Assembly (NCBI RefSeq): GCF_027923465.1
Contig: NZ_BRLB01000001.1
Span: 806,001-870,000 of the forward strand
Source of the DNA: Vallitalea longa
GTDB taxonomy: Bacteria; Bacillota; Clostridia; Lachnospirales; Vallitaleaceae
Reading direction: 5' to 3'
DNA: 64,000 nt
Part shown: in pieces, positions 54,506-63,653 of the stretch
How positions within the stretch are numbered: position 1 is the first letter of the stretch
How the letters are laid out: every line of letters starts with the position of its first letter
Made by a program: the position numbers and the translations under genes
The notes under the pieces: generated by a model
The model's input: only the letters and a program-made list of their open reading frames with translations
What the model was told of the DNA's origin: nothing
Database searches by the model: none

Positions 54506-55465
54506 TTATTCATCTAATTTTGATGAAACTGATTTAAATTTACTGTCTGCTAAAACAGCCAGCAAAATAACAAATCCTTTAACAATATCTGATGCAAATG
54601 GATTCACATCAATTAGTACCAATATGTTATCTAATACTCCTAATATTAAGGCTCCAAATACGGTAGGAATAATTGCTCCTTGTCCGCCTGAAAGACTAGT
54701 ACCACCCAAGATTACTGCTGCTATTGCATCTAACTCATAACCTTTACCGGCTGTAGGTTGTGCAGAACCTAATCTAGCAGTTAATATTAATCCAGTTAAG
54801 CCTGCCAATAATCCACTTATTGTATATACTAAAGTTTCTACCTTCTTAACATTAATTCCAGATAATCTAGTAGCTTCTCTGTTACCGCCTATACTGAATA
54901 CACTTCTTCCAAAAGCAGTATACTTAAGTATAAAAAAACCAATTGCAAATATAACTATTAAAATAATAATTGGAAAAGGTATACCAAATAGATAACCCTT
55001 ACCTATAAAATTGTAAGCTTTTAATCTTGCTGCTATAGGAGAACCATTAGTGAATACTAATACAAATCCCCTTACAAAAGTCATAACCGCTAAAGTTGCT
55101 ATAAATGGGGGTAAATTCCCTTTAGTTATTATAATACCATTAAAAGTTCCACATATACTTCCCACTACTAATGCAACAATTATAGCTAGTATTACACTAT
55201 TTGTGTTTATTAATGTATAAGCTGATAATGCTCCAGATATAGCCACTATTGAACCTACTGACAAATCAATTCCACCTGTCAGAATTACAAATGTCATACC
55301 TGATGCAATAATTGCAATAATGGAAACTTGTCTTATTATATTTAATAAATTATTAAATGTTAGAAATGAATTAGATAAACATGTTGCAATTATTAAAATC
55401 AAAACTAATACTGATACAGTTCTATATTTTGTTAATAACTTTAATCCTATTTTTTTCAAATTCAT
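54506..55465 (-). CDS. rbsC: Ribose ABC transporter permease
   Basis: 319 residues, of the RbsC/AraH (CUT2) type with eight to ten membrane spans. Typical strands: LTGGIDLSVGSIVAISGALSA (conserved loop), ATLAVMTFVRGFVLVFTNGSP and the cytoplasmic coupling loop GGNREATRLSGINVKK. LGGTSLSGGQGAI near the C-terminus is a family signature. It forms the membrane channel, probably as a homodimer, and starts immediately after the rbsA stop. Confidence 0.94.
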   Translation of the reverse strand: MNLKKIGLKLLTKYRTVSVLVLILIIATCLSNSFLTFNNLLNIIRQVSIIAIIASGMTFVILTGGIDLSVGSIVAISGALSAYTLINTNSVILAIIVALVVGSICGTFNGIIITKGNLPPFIATLAVMTFVRGFVLVFTNGSPIAARLKAYNFIGKGYLFGIPFPIIILIVIFAIGFFILKYTAFGRSVFSIGGNREATRLSGINVKKVETLVYTISGLLAGLTGLILTARLGSAQPTAGKGYELDAIAAVILGGTSLSGGQGAIIPTVFGALILGVLDNILVLIDVNPFASDIVKGFVILLAVLADSKFKSVSSKLDE

Positions 55466-56974
55466 TTAGTAAACCCCTCCTGCTCCAGCTGCATATGATA
55501 ATACATTCTCTTGTGTTAATTTCTCTTTACTAATCGATGCTACAACTTCACCTTCTCGCATAACTAATCCTCTGTCACTCATTCCTATAAGTTCAGGTAG
55601 ATCAGATGTGATTAAGACAATGCTAATCCCTTGTTTAGTAAGTTCATGCATTATATTATATATTTCTGCTTTTGCTCCAATATCAATACCTCTTGTAGGT
55701 TCATTTAAAAATATTATTTCAGGATTAGTTTCAAGCATCTTCCCAAATACTACTTTTTGCTGATTTCCACCGCTTAAATTCCCTACTATTTGATGTGGTG
55801 ATGAAACTTTTATGTTTAATTTACTAATCTCTTTTTTTGACATTTCTAAATCTTTTTTATCTGATAAAAGTCCATTTGACATTATAGATTTTAAGGAAGC
55901 CAGTGAAATATTTTCTTTTACATTTCTAACTAAAACCAGCCCTTCATTTTTTCTATCATCTGATACAACAAAAATTCCTTTTGAGAGGGCTTGTGCAGGA
56001 TTTTTTATCTTAACTCTTTTTCCTTTTATAAAGACTTCACCATCATAGTCTCCATAATATCCTGCTAAAAGTTTTGATAATAATATATTACCTGACCCTA
56101 ATAATCCGGCTATTCCTAAGATTTCACCTTCATATAATTTAAATGAAACATCTTTTATACTATTTTTATATCTAATATTTTTTGCTTCAAATACTACTTC
56201 TTTTGACCTGACATAATCTCTCTTAGGGTATAAGTTGGTTAAATCACTTCCAACCATCAAACGGACTATTTCATCATGATTAGTATCTTTGGTCAACATA
56301 CTATTGATGAATTTACCATCTCTAAAAACAGTAACTCTATTTGTAATCCGAAATATCTCATTCATTCTATGTGAGATGTAAATAATTGCAATGTTCTCTT
56401 TTTTGAGATTCTCAATTATATCAAATAAACATTCTATTTCTTCGTCTGTTAATGCAGCTGTAGGCTCATCCATAATAATTACTTTTGAATTTATTGATAG
56501 ACATTTGGAAATCTCAATCATCTGGGCTTCAGCAACAGATAAATTTTTTACAAGTTTCTTAGGACTTATATTTAATCCAACTTTTGCAATTAACTCTTTA
56601 GCATCTTGATTCATTTTTTTCCAATCAATGATACCTTTTCTACTCACAGGATACCTTCCAAGAAAAATATTTTCTGCTACAGTTAAATGAGGTATTAGAT
56701 TGAATTCTTGATAAATCATTGATATACCTAATTCCTGTGCTTCTTTTGTTGAAGAAAATTTCACATTTTCACCTTGATAACGCATATTACCAGAAGTATA
56801 TTCCTGAGCACCAGATATTATTTTCATTAATGTAGATTTACCAGCTCCATTTTCTCCACATAAAGCATGTACTTCTCCTTCATATATCTCTAATTTAACA
56901 TTATCTAATGCTTTTACACCTGGAAATATTTTAGTGATATTCTCTAACTCTAAAATTAGTTTCTTATCAGCCAT
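55466..56974 (-). CDS. rbsA: Ribose ABC transporter ATP-binding protein (tandem)
   Basis: 502 residues with GAAAGGGG before the ATG. Two fused ABC domains: the first has Walker A GENGAGKSTLMK, signature LSVAEAQMIEISKCL and Walker B VIIMDEPTAAL; the second has a degenerate Walker A (GLLGSGNILLS, without the Lys), signature LSGGNQQKVVFGKML and Walker B IIFLNEPTRGID. One catalytically weak site is usual in RbsA-type proteins. It powers RbsBC import of ribose. Confidence 0.95.
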   Translation of the reverse strand: MADKKLILELENITKIFPGVKALDNVKLEIYEGEVHALCGENGAGKSTLMKIISGAQEYTSGNMRYQGENVKFSSTKEAQELGISMIYQEFNLIPHLTVAENIFLGRYPVSRKGIIDWKKMNQDAKELIAKVGLNISPKKLVKNLSVAEAQMIEISKCLSINSKVIIMDEPTAALTDEEIECLFDIIENLKKENIAIIYISHRMNEIFRITNRVTVFRDGKFINSMLTKDTNHDEIVRLMVGSDLTNLYPKRDYVRSKEVVFEAKNIRYKNSIKDVSFKLYEGEILGIAGLLGSGNILLSKLLAGYYGDYDGEVFIKGKRVKIKNPAQALSKGIFVVSDDRKNEGLVLVRNVKENISLASLKSIMSNGLLSDKKDLEMSKKEISKLNIKVSSPHQIVGNLSGGNQQKVVFGKMLETNPEIIFLNEPTRGIDIGAKAEIYNIMHELTKQGISIVLITSDLPELIGMSDRGLVMREGEVVASISKEKLTQENVLSYAAGAGGVY

Positions 56975-57033
56975 CTTCTGCCCCTTTCAATATATATTTA
57001 TGTAACCCCTTACATTCACCTCATTAATGCAAT

Positions 57034-57432
57034 CTAATAAGCACATCCACTCACCAATATAATACTTGGATATGGTGTAAATTCACCAGTTCTTATTATT
57101 CCTCTTGCCCCTTTTGTCTTTTCTTTAAACATAACATGTGGAACATATTCTACTTCCATATCTTCTGGAAATAAATCAATAATCTCTTTATGCATATCTG
57201 GGCTGACAGTTTTTAACTCTTCTGCCAATATTATTTTCTCCACAACTAGAGATTTTAACACTTCTTTTAATACATCTAGATATCTTGGTTCATTAGGTTT
57301 CCATGCTAAATCTATTCTTTCTACATCTTTTGGCATAGGTAATCCTGCATCACTTACTACAATTGTATCTTTGTGCCCCATTTGAGCAAATAAATTTACC
57401 ATCTGAGGATTAAGAATTCCACCTTTTAACAT
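57034..57432 (-). CDS. rbsD: D-ribose pyranase (rbs operon copy)
   Basis: 132 residues with AAGGAGG before the ATG. Catalytic His in QMGHKDTIVVSDAGLPMP, ligand strand VEKIILAEELK and the C-terminal ARGIIRTGEFTPYPSIILVSG are all RbsD signatures. It supplies furanose-form ribose to RbsK, whose stop is 15 bp upstream. A second, diverged copy lies at 15531-15926. Confidence 0.95.
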   Translation of the reverse strand: MLKGGILNPQMVNLFAQMGHKDTIVVSDAGLPMPKDVERIDLAWKPNEPRYLDVLKEVLKSLVVEKIILAEELKTVSPDMHKEIIDLFPEDMEVEYVPHVMFKEKTKGARGIIRTGEFTPYPSIILVSGCAY

Positions 57433-57447
57433 TTTATGTCCTCCTTT

Positions 57448-58380
57448 TTAGTTAGTTGAATTGTCTATTATAAAATTGTTAATAGTCTCTCTTGTTGGCA
57501 TTGCAGGCGCTGTACCTATTTTTGTAACGGATAAAGCTCCTACCGCATTTCCAAATTTTGCAGCTTCAAAAATACCTTTACCTTCTCCTAATGCTGTTAC
57601 GAAACCACCATTGAACGCATCACCTGCTCCTGTGGTATCAATTGCATCTACGTTATATCTGGGAATTATTCTTTCTTCATCTTTACATCTCACATATGCT
57701 CCTTGATTCCCCATAGTAATAATGACATTAGTAACACCTTTTTCAATAAAAATATCTGCTGATTTTCTTGCATCATCCATGTCTTTAATCTCAACTCCTG
57801 TGAGAATTGAAGCTTCTACCTCATTAGGTGTAATAATATCTATTTTTGATAAAAGTTCATCAGATATAGGCTGAATAGGTGCTGGATTAAGGACAGTTGT
57901 TATATTGTTTTTCTTAGCGATATCTATTGCAAACTCAACAGCATCTAAGTTAGTTTCCAACTGTGTTAAAAATACTTTTGCTTCTTTAATTTTGTCTTCG
58001 CATTTTAATATTTCTTCATTCTTGATATTACCACATGCTCCTGATGTAACTAAAATACTGTTTTGGCTAGTATTTTCATCTACTAATATTAAAGCTGTTC
58101 CTGTTTCTATTTCTTTATCCTGAAACACATAGCTTGTGTCCATACCTTCTTTTTCAAAAAAATCAGTTGCGACTTTTCCAAATAAATCATTTCCTATCTT
58201 TGTAACCATAGTTACATTTGCTCCTGCCCTATTGGCTGCTACTCCTTGATTAGAACCTTTTCCTCCTGGACCCAACTTGAACATTGAACCTTTTACAGTT
58301 TCACCCGGCTTTGGTAAATGGTGTGCTCTTCCCATCAAATCAACAACAAAGCTGCCTAGAATAACAATGTTTGGTTGCAT
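57448..58380 (-). CDS. rbsK: Ribokinase (rbs operon copy)
   Basis: 310 residues with AAGGAGGAG before the ATG. PfkB features: LGPGGKGSNQGVAANRAGA, FLTQLETNLD and the catalytic DTTGAGDAFNGGF. It phosphorylates ribose at O5 and, in some bacteria, deoxyribose, which the co-operonic DeoC would then cleave. The 48-bp gap upstream contains TGTAAGCGGTACCACT (58413-58398), half of which matches the operator near rbsR. Only moderately similar to the other ribokinase at 14422-15336. Confidence 0.94.
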   Translation of the reverse strand: MQPNIVILGSFVVDLMGRAHHLPKPGETVKGSMFKLGPGGKGSNQGVAANRAGANVTMVTKIGNDLFGKVATDFFEKEGMDTSYVFQDKEIETGTALILVDENTSQNSILVTSGACGNIKNEEILKCEDKIKEAKVFLTQLETNLDAVEFAIDIAKKNNITTVLNPAPIQPISDELLSKIDIITPNEVEASILTGVEIKDMDDARKSADIFIEKGVTNVIITMGNQGAYVRCKDEERIIPRYNVDAIDTTGAGDAFNGGFVTALGEGKGIFEAAKFGNAVGALSVTKIGTAPAMPTRETINNFIIDNSTN

Positions 58381-58428
58381 AAAACTCCTCCTTTTAGTGG
58401 TACCGCTTACATTTCATTCTAAAAAAAA

Positions 58429-59466
58429 TTATTTTATTTTTCTTTCTGAACCTCTAAGTATTAATTTTGGTAATAAGATAATTCTTTTAGTGTCATGATT
58501 ATCAACATTCTTCTCATTTAATCTATCTAATAATATTTGCATTGCAACTTCACCCATTTGTGCCGTAGGCCTTGATACAACGCTTATATACATATTCATA
58601 ATACTTAATAATTCTATTTCGTCAAACCCTATTAATGCCATATCCTCCGGAATCTTAACATTAGCTTCTGTCAATGCTTTTATGCATCCTAGATTCATCA
58701 TGTTATTGGATACAAATATTGCTGTAGGAGGATCATCCATTTTTAAGATTTGTTTAGTTAATTCATAACCGCTTTTTAATTTAAAATCTCCATAAAATAT
58801 ATATCTTTCATCTATTTCAATTCCATTCATTGATAAAGACTTTTTGTACCCTCTTAATCTATCTCTACCTGGTTTAGAACTCAATGGTCCTGAAATAATA
58901 GCTATTTTTCTATGTCCTTCTTTAATAAAACACTCAATAGCATCATAAGTTCCTGAAATACTATCTAAAAATACACCATCGAATTTCGAATACTTAACAT
59001 CTCTATCTAATAAAACTACAGGAACATTAAGATTCTCTAAAATACTCAAATATTTAGCATTAAATTTATCATTATCTGCTGTTGGAGTAATTATCAATCC
59101 TCTAATTCTTTGACGCTTAAGCATTTCAATAAATTTCATTTCCTTTTGTTCATTTTCATCTGTATCGCATAAAAGCATATATAAGTCATTCTTGTCAGTT
59201 ACAGAACTAATTCCTTTTATAACTTGTCCAAAGAATGGGTTATTAATATCAGGAACAACAACTCCAATTGTATTAGTAATGTTCCTAGATAAACTTCTTG
59301 CAATATCACTGGGCGCATAATTTAATTCTTTTATAGCTTTTAGAACTTTTTCTTTAGTTTGTTCTTTAACTTTATCAGAATCATTAAGCACCCTAGATAC
59401 TGTTGCAACTGATACTTTCGATTTTTTAGCTATATCGCTAATTGTTATCGGTGCTATAATTATCAC
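58429..59466 (-). CDS. rbsR: LacI-family repressor of the ribose operon
   Basis: 345 residues. Helix-turn-helix TISDIAKKSKVSVATVSRVLND and hinge APSDIARSLSR are typical; the effector domain resembles RbsR/CcpA-like proteins (VVVPDINNPFFGQVIKGIS, IAIISGPLSSKPGRDRL, MALIGFDEIELL). The start is odd: the only standard codon is GTG at 59466, directly abutting its GAGGG ribosome site, while an ATT two codons later has normal spacing. It leads the rbs operon from a strong promoter with an operator just downstream, so it is probably autoregulated. Confidence 0.92.
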   Translation of the reverse strand: MIIIAPITISDIAKKSKVSVATVSRVLNDSDKVKEQTKEKVLKAIKELNYAPSDIARSLSRNITNTIGVVVPDINNPFFGQVIKGISSVTDKNDLYMLLCDTDENEQKEMKFIEMLKRQRIRGLIITPTADNDKFNAKYLSILENLNVPVVLLDRDVKYSKFDGVFLDSISGTYDAIECFIKEGHRKIAIISGPLSSKPGRDRLRGYKKSLSMNGIEIDERYIFYGDFKLKSGYELTKQILKMDDPPTAIFVSNNMMNLGCIKALTEANVKIPEDMALIGFDEIELLSIMNMYISVVSRPTAQMGEVAMQILLDRLNEKNVDNHDTKRIILLPKLILRGSERKIK

Positions 59467-59478
59467 CCCTCTTATTAA

Positions 59479-59492
59479 TGTAATCGCTTACA
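59479..59492. promoter_or_regulatory. RbsR operator or cre-like site
   Basis: TGTAATCGCTTACA is symmetric at 12 of 14 positions around a central CG and also fits the CcpA cre consensus TGWNANCGNTNWCA completely. It lies just downstream of the rbs transcription start predicted from the -10 box. Its core GTAATCGCTTAC differs by one base from the fucI operator core GTAATCGTTTAC. Confidence 0.72.
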
Positions 59493-59505
59493 CTTTCTTT
59501 TTTTA

Positions 59506-59534
59506 ATTATATTATCATATTCTTATTCTGTCAA
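59506..59534 (-). promoter_or_regulatory. rbs operon promoter
   Basis: On the minus strand TTGACA (59534-59529), a 17-base spacer and TATAAT (59511-59506) form a consensus sigma-A promoter, about 40 bases upstream of the rbsR start. Confidence 0.85.
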
Positions 59535-59650
59535 GCCTTTTTTATTGCATAATTTCAGATTTTAAGAAATCTTTAGTAATTGCTTCATGAATAATAGCTA
59601 AAAAAAGTCATTTATAACATTCATTCATCATACAATATAATGAACAAAAA

Positions 59651-59733
59651 AGGCTATGCCTCGTTCCACAAAGCGGATTTGTCCGTTATGAAAGTTTCCT
59701 TAGCGCATATGAAAACGCTCATATTTCATATGC
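59651..59733. repeat. Block of three hairpins, probable dispersed intergenic repeat
   Basis: Three stems follow each other: AGGC-TAT-GCCT (59651-59661), AGCGGA-TTTG-TCCGTT (59672-59687) and GCATATGAAA with TTTCATATGC (59705-59714 and 59724-59733). The block is less AT-rich than the surrounding gap and has no ORF. I infer a dispersed repeat from its look; only one copy is in the window. It occupies most of the 342-bp gap between rbsR and plsC together with the rbs promoter and the plsC terminator. Confidence 0.45.
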
Positions 59734-59759
59734 TTAAAAAGTAGAACTTCCTATAAGAT

Positions 59760-59794
59760 AAAAAACAAGTATCCACAAATGACACTTGTTTTTT
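59760..59794 (-). terminator. Intrinsic terminator of plsC
   Basis: AAAAAACAAGT (59760-59770) and ACTTGTTTTTT (59784-59794) form a perfect 11-bp stem with a 13-base loop; on the minus strand the right arm ends in a run of six T. It follows the plsC stop by 15 bases. Confidence 0.82.
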
Positions 59795-59808
59795 ATTGCA
59801 TATATTAT

Positions 59809-60522
59809 TTAATTATCTAGTCCTGATTTAATTATCTCATACACTCTATCAATTAATTTATTCTCATCCTCTTTTGTCATATCATCCATATATATAGGAG
59901 GATGAACTGTTATATTCACATTTGATTTTCTTATTCTTTTTTTCTCTTCTAATATCTTATATGAGCCATTAATTGTAACAGGTACAATAGGTACACCTGA
60001 TTTAGTAGCCAATTTCAAACTGCCTTTTTTGAATTCTCCGATTGTACTACTTTTGCTTCTTGTTCCTTCTGGAAAAATTACTAATGTATTACCCTCCTTA
60101 AGATAGCTTATTCCCTTCAATATCACCTTCAAGGATTGTCTTGGATTTTGTCTATCTAGAAACAGACATCCCAACTTTTTCATCCACCCACTTACAATTG
60201 GAAGATTCTCAAGTTCTACTTTTGCAACGAATCCTTTTAATTTTGGTACATACCCCATTAATATAGGAATATCAAAGTTACCTTGGTGATTAGAAACAAA
60301 CAACACATTTCTATCAGGAATATTTTCAACCCCTGCTACAGATATTTTACTTCCTGTAAGTCTAATCATTAATTTTGCCCATTTTGTTGTTGTTTTGCAT
60401 AGAACTTTTTGCTGCTTTTCCTCATTACCCCTTTTCCCATAAAACCAATATCTTAATTTTGCTATTAAACTAAATAATTGGTATAACCAAAATGCAATGA
60501 ACCAATAAATTGTGCGTATCAT
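59809..60522 (-). CDS. plsC: 1-acyl-sn-glycerol-3-phosphate acyltransferase
   Basis: 237 residues with GAGGAGG before the ATG. An N-terminal hydrophobic helix (IRTIYWFIAFWLYQLFSLIA) anchors it to the membrane. Acyltransferase block I is VSNHQGNFDIPIL (HX4D), block II has FLDRQNPRQS and block III is VIFPEGTRSKS, with VPIVPVTINGS as block IV. It acylates lysophosphatidic acid to phosphatidic acid in phospholipid synthesis. It stands alone, with its own terminator. Confidence 0.93.
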   Translation of the reverse strand: MIRTIYWFIAFWLYQLFSLIAKLRYWFYGKRGNEEKQQKVLCKTTTKWAKLMIRLTGSKISVAGVENIPDRNVLFVSNHQGNFDIPILMGYVPKLKGFVAKVELENLPIVSGWMKKLGCLFLDRQNPRQSLKVILKGISYLKEGNTLVIFPEGTRSKSSTIGEFKKGSLKLATKSGVPIVPVTINGSYKILEEKKRIRKSNVNITVHPPIYMDDMTKEDENKLIDRVYEIIKSGLDN

Positions 60523-60710
60523 ATAGTTCCTCCTCGTAGGTCAGTACCGAATATTATATCATAATTCGAGCAGTAAAACTACTTACTATATTAATAATAC
60601 TATATTCCTAGTACCAACCTTATATTCGGAACCCACTATAAAATACAGGTTCAATTAAATTTTTACAACATCATTTATACGTATGCAATTAATTAAAGAT
60701 GGAAACCTAA

Positions 60711-62600
60711 TTACTCTCTAATAAGCTTCAAATATTTTTTTACAGTTATTATATAATATAAGAAGAATATTAATGATACTAGAGCTATACTAATAATAAT
60801 TGGGGTATTAAGTAATATACCTATTAGGTTTTCTAATACTTTTATAGCCACTACCGTATGAACTATAGAAACCAGTAACGGTAATATGAATGCCATAGCT
60901 ACTTGGGTACGGATAACCTTTCTTATTGTGGAATCTTCCATTCCTATTTTACTCAAAATCGCATACTTATCTTTATCTTCCATAGCCTCTGTGATTATCT
61001 TGAAATATATGATACTTCCAGTTGCCATAATAAATACTAATGCTAAAAATGCTCCTAATATATACACAACTTTAATGACATTGTTCTTAGTCTGGGAATC
61101 CTTTTTACCATTTTTAAAAAATGTATATCCCTCGTCAGTGAGAGCTGACATTTTTGTTTCTAATTCTTTGTTGAAAACTGTATCATCTTTAAATTTATAA
61201 CCATGAAAATAGTATTTTTCTCCAAGTTCTTCAAATGCTTTATAGGTATCTTCATTAACTATAATAGCATCTAAAGGTATTCCTACTCCATATAAAGGTG
61301 CTCTGAACATTTTTCTTATACTCAACTTCTGTCCATCAATGTCCATTTCCTTTATTGTAAATAAACTGAACATAGTGTGAGAATTTTGATTGAATAAAGC
61401 TTCAAAATCATTCAATGGTTTATCTGCTAATATTCTATCATCAAATTTATACTGAACATTATCTATAACTTTCTTATAATCTTCATATCTAATCATAGTA
61501 GGACATACATAACCGAACTCTTTTGTTTTTGCTTCCTCAATCATTAAAAATTCTATTTGATTTTCATAATCCATTTCTATCTGTTTGTCATTTAATATTT
61601 CATCTATTTCTTTATCTTTTGGCTGACCTTGTGACATTAGAGTAAATGAAAATGGGTAATCTATATCTGTAATACTGTTATTGGTATAGTTAAGTGACAT
61701 AACTGTACCTAGAGCTGTAATAGTACAAGTAAGAAGTATTGCTATAGTCGCATATACTTTATAATTTCTTCTAATACGATAACATAGATTGGAAATAGTC
61801 ATTATATTAGTTTTTCTATAAAGTATTCTTTTATTGTTAATCAATCTTTTCAATATGATTGTTGTTGTACTTCTGAATAACATATAAGTACCTATTATAA
61901 CAAGTATAGTAGTTACTAGGATATAAAGAGGAAAATTGACTCCCATAGCTAATTTAGTACAATAATAACCAGCTCCTATAACTACTATAGATAAGATTCC
62001 TGTAATAATACTTGCTTTTGGAACAGATTCTTCTTTTTTCATGGCATTTATCAATGATAGAAGACTGCTTCTTATTATGTTGATATATCCTTTTATTGAA
62101 AAGAATAAACTTATGATACCAAAAATTGCTGCTGTTTCCAAAATAGCTTTGCCAGATATGAAGAATTCTATATCTGCTCCTAAGTTGCAGTAGCTTGAAA
62201 GGATCATCATAAAAAATTTACCGAACAATGCACCTACTACACATCCACCAGCAATAGCTAAGATGCTCATAAATAAGTTTTCCATAGCATAAATCAAAGC
62301 TACCTTATAATTGCTGACTCCCATTAAAGTGTATAACCCAATTTCTTTCTTTCTCTGTTGTAGAAAAAAAGAACTTGAAAACCATGAGAAATATATCAAG
62401 AATACTATTAAAAATATAGCTGTAACTTGACCTAGTGAACCTACCATCTCTTGCTCAGAAACTGTCAACACTTCAGGATTATATTTCATAGCACAAAATT
62501 GATAATATGCCATTACAGAAAAAACTAATGCCAAAAAATGTAGTTTATATAATGAAAGATTACTTTTCATGTTTTTATAAGCAATACTAATGGAGTTCAT
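60711..62600 (-). CDS. BceB-type ABC transporter permease (FtsX family)
   Basis: 629 residues. FtsX-like topology with ten predicted membrane spans: SWFSSSFFLQQRKKEIGLYTLMG after the first span is typical, and a large extracytoplasmic domain of roughly 200 residues (about 305-515) lies between later spans, the hallmark of Bce-type antimicrobial-peptide transporters. The C-terminal LSKIGMEDSTIRKVIRTQ loop is also typical. It overlaps the ATPase gene by 14 bp. Role: sensing or removing cell-wall-active peptides (family knowledge). No BceRS pair is within the window. Confidence 0.88.
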   Translation of the reverse strand: MNSISIAYKNMKSNLSLYKLHFLALVFSVMAYYQFCAMKYNPEVLTVSEQEMVGSLGQVTAIFLIVFLIYFSWFSSSFFLQQRKKEIGLYTLMGVSNYKVALIYAMENLFMSILAIAGGCVVGALFGKFFMMILSSYCNLGADIEFFISGKAILETAAIFGIISLFFSIKGYINIIRSSLLSLINAMKKEESVPKASIITGILSIVVIGAGYYCTKLAMGVNFPLYILVTTILVIIGTYMLFRSTTTIILKRLINNKRILYRKTNIMTISNLCYRIRRNYKVYATIAILLTCTITALGTVMSLNYTNNSITDIDYPFSFTLMSQGQPKDKEIDEILNDKQIEMDYENQIEFLMIEEAKTKEFGYVCPTMIRYEDYKKVIDNVQYKFDDRILADKPLNDFEALFNQNSHTMFSLFTIKEMDIDGQKLSIRKMFRAPLYGVGIPLDAIIVNEDTYKAFEELGEKYYFHGYKFKDDTVFNKELETKMSALTDEGYTFFKNGKKDSQTKNNVIKVVYILGAFLALVFIMATGSIIYFKIITEAMEDKDKYAILSKIGMEDSTIRKVIRTQVAMAFILPLLVSIVHTVVAIKVLENLIGILLNTPIIISIALVSLIFFLYYIITVKKYLKLIRE

Positions 62601-63351
62601 GGTTAATACCTCCCATGCAGGCTAATTGTTCTAATATTTTTTTGTATAGATCTTTTTTATCACTTTCTTTTTCTAATTGAGTCAAGACTGTACCATCCTT
62701 AATGAAAATTATCCTATCACAATAACTTGCTGTGAAGGCATCATGGGTAACCATAACAATAGTTGAACCAAATTTTTCATTAGTTTTTCTTAGGTTTTCC
62801 AATAATTCCGACGCTGCTTTGGAATCGAGTGCACCTGTTGGTTCATCTGCAAGAATAACAGAAGGTTTTGTTATCAATGCTCTTGTGGCTGCAACTCTCT
62901 GTTTTTGCCCTCCAGATAATTGATATGGATACTTATATAGATGTTTCTCCAAACCAAAAAAAGAAACCAATTCATTAATTTTCTTTTTAACGATTGATGC
63001 TTTAACCCCAGATAGTACCAATGGTAAAGCTATATTATCCATTATGCTGAGATTATTGAGCAAGTTGAAATCTTGGAATAAAAATCCTATGTTTTTCCTA
63101 CGGAATTCTGCTAATTTCTTCCCTTTCATTGTTGCGATATTAACTCCATTGAAAAATACTTCTCCTTCTGTAGGCATATCTATAGTTGACAGAAGATTTA
63201 ATAATGTAGTTTTCCCTGATCCTGATGGACCCATTATTCCTAGAAATTCACCTTCTTCTATTGAAATGTTCACTCCGTTAACAGCATATGTTTCTATCCC
63301 TTTAGCTTTATATATTTTCTTTATTCCTTTTGTTTCTATTACTTTTGCCAT
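62587..63351 (-). CDS. BceA-type ABC transporter ATP-binding protein
   Basis: 254 residues with AGGAGGAAT before the ATG. Walker A GPSGSGKTTLLN, Q-loop FLFQDFNLLNNLS, signature YQLSGGQKQRVAATRAL, Walker B VILADEPTGALDS and the His switch VTHDAF are intact, in the MacB/LolD/BceA class. It pairs with the overlapping BceB-type permease as an antimicrobial-peptide detoxification module. A BceR-like box lies about 110 bp upstream of the start. Confidence 0.93.
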   Translation of the reverse strand: MAKVIETKGIKKIYKAKGIETYAVNGVNISIEEGEFLGIMGPSGSGKTTLLNLLSTIDMPTEGEVFFNGVNIATMKGKKLAEFRRKNIGFLFQDFNLLNNLSIMDNIALPLVLSGVKASIVKKKINELVSFFGLEKHLYKYPYQLSGGQKQRVAATRALITKPSVILADEPTGALDSKAASELLENLRKTNEKFGSTIVMVTHDAFTASYCDRIIFIKDGTVLTQLEKESDKKDLYKKILEQLACMGGINHELH

Positions 63352-63462
63352 GGTAATTCCTCCTAAAATACAAATTTATCGATATTGCGTACCTTTTAAG
63401 TGTATTTTACATTTATTAGAAATTAATATCCATTTTAAAAGCTTACAATATAACATGTAACC

Positions 63463-63476
63463 TTACATTTTTGTCA
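63463..63476 (-). promoter_or_regulatory. BceR-like binding motif upstream of the BceAB-type genes
   Basis: On the minus strand TGACA-AAAA-TGTAA fits the TNACA-N4-TGTAA motif described for BceR-type response regulators of Bce transporters. Next to it TGTAAGGTTACA adds a 10-of-12 palindrome. Spacing of about 110 bp to the ATG leaves room for a promoter. Confidence 0.55.
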
Positions 63477-63551
63477 TAAAGCTACTATCACAGATTATTT
63501 TTCAGATTATCTTCTGGATAATCGTTACATATGATATTTCCTTATTCAATT

Positions 63552-63581
63552 AAAAAACTGCTTATTCATTAAGCAGTTTTT
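63552..63581 (-). terminator. Intrinsic terminator of the Memo-family gene
   Basis: AAAAACTGCTTA (63553-63564), loop TTCAT, TAAGCAGTTTTT (63570-63581): a perfect 12-bp stem ending in T6 on the minus strand. Confidence 0.85.
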
Positions 63582-63653
63582 AGAGTAATACAACTATATA
63601 TGATTTATGTAACTAACCATAATTATTATTATTAAAGAAAAATATTATTATAG

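Larger units (their letters stand above)
63352..63653. other. Intergenic region upstream of the BceAB-type genes
   Basis: 302 bp holding, from left to right, the ribosome site and promoter region of the ATPase gene, a BceR-like direct/inverted box and the terminator of the Memo-family gene. Nothing else is visible. Confidence 0.5.
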
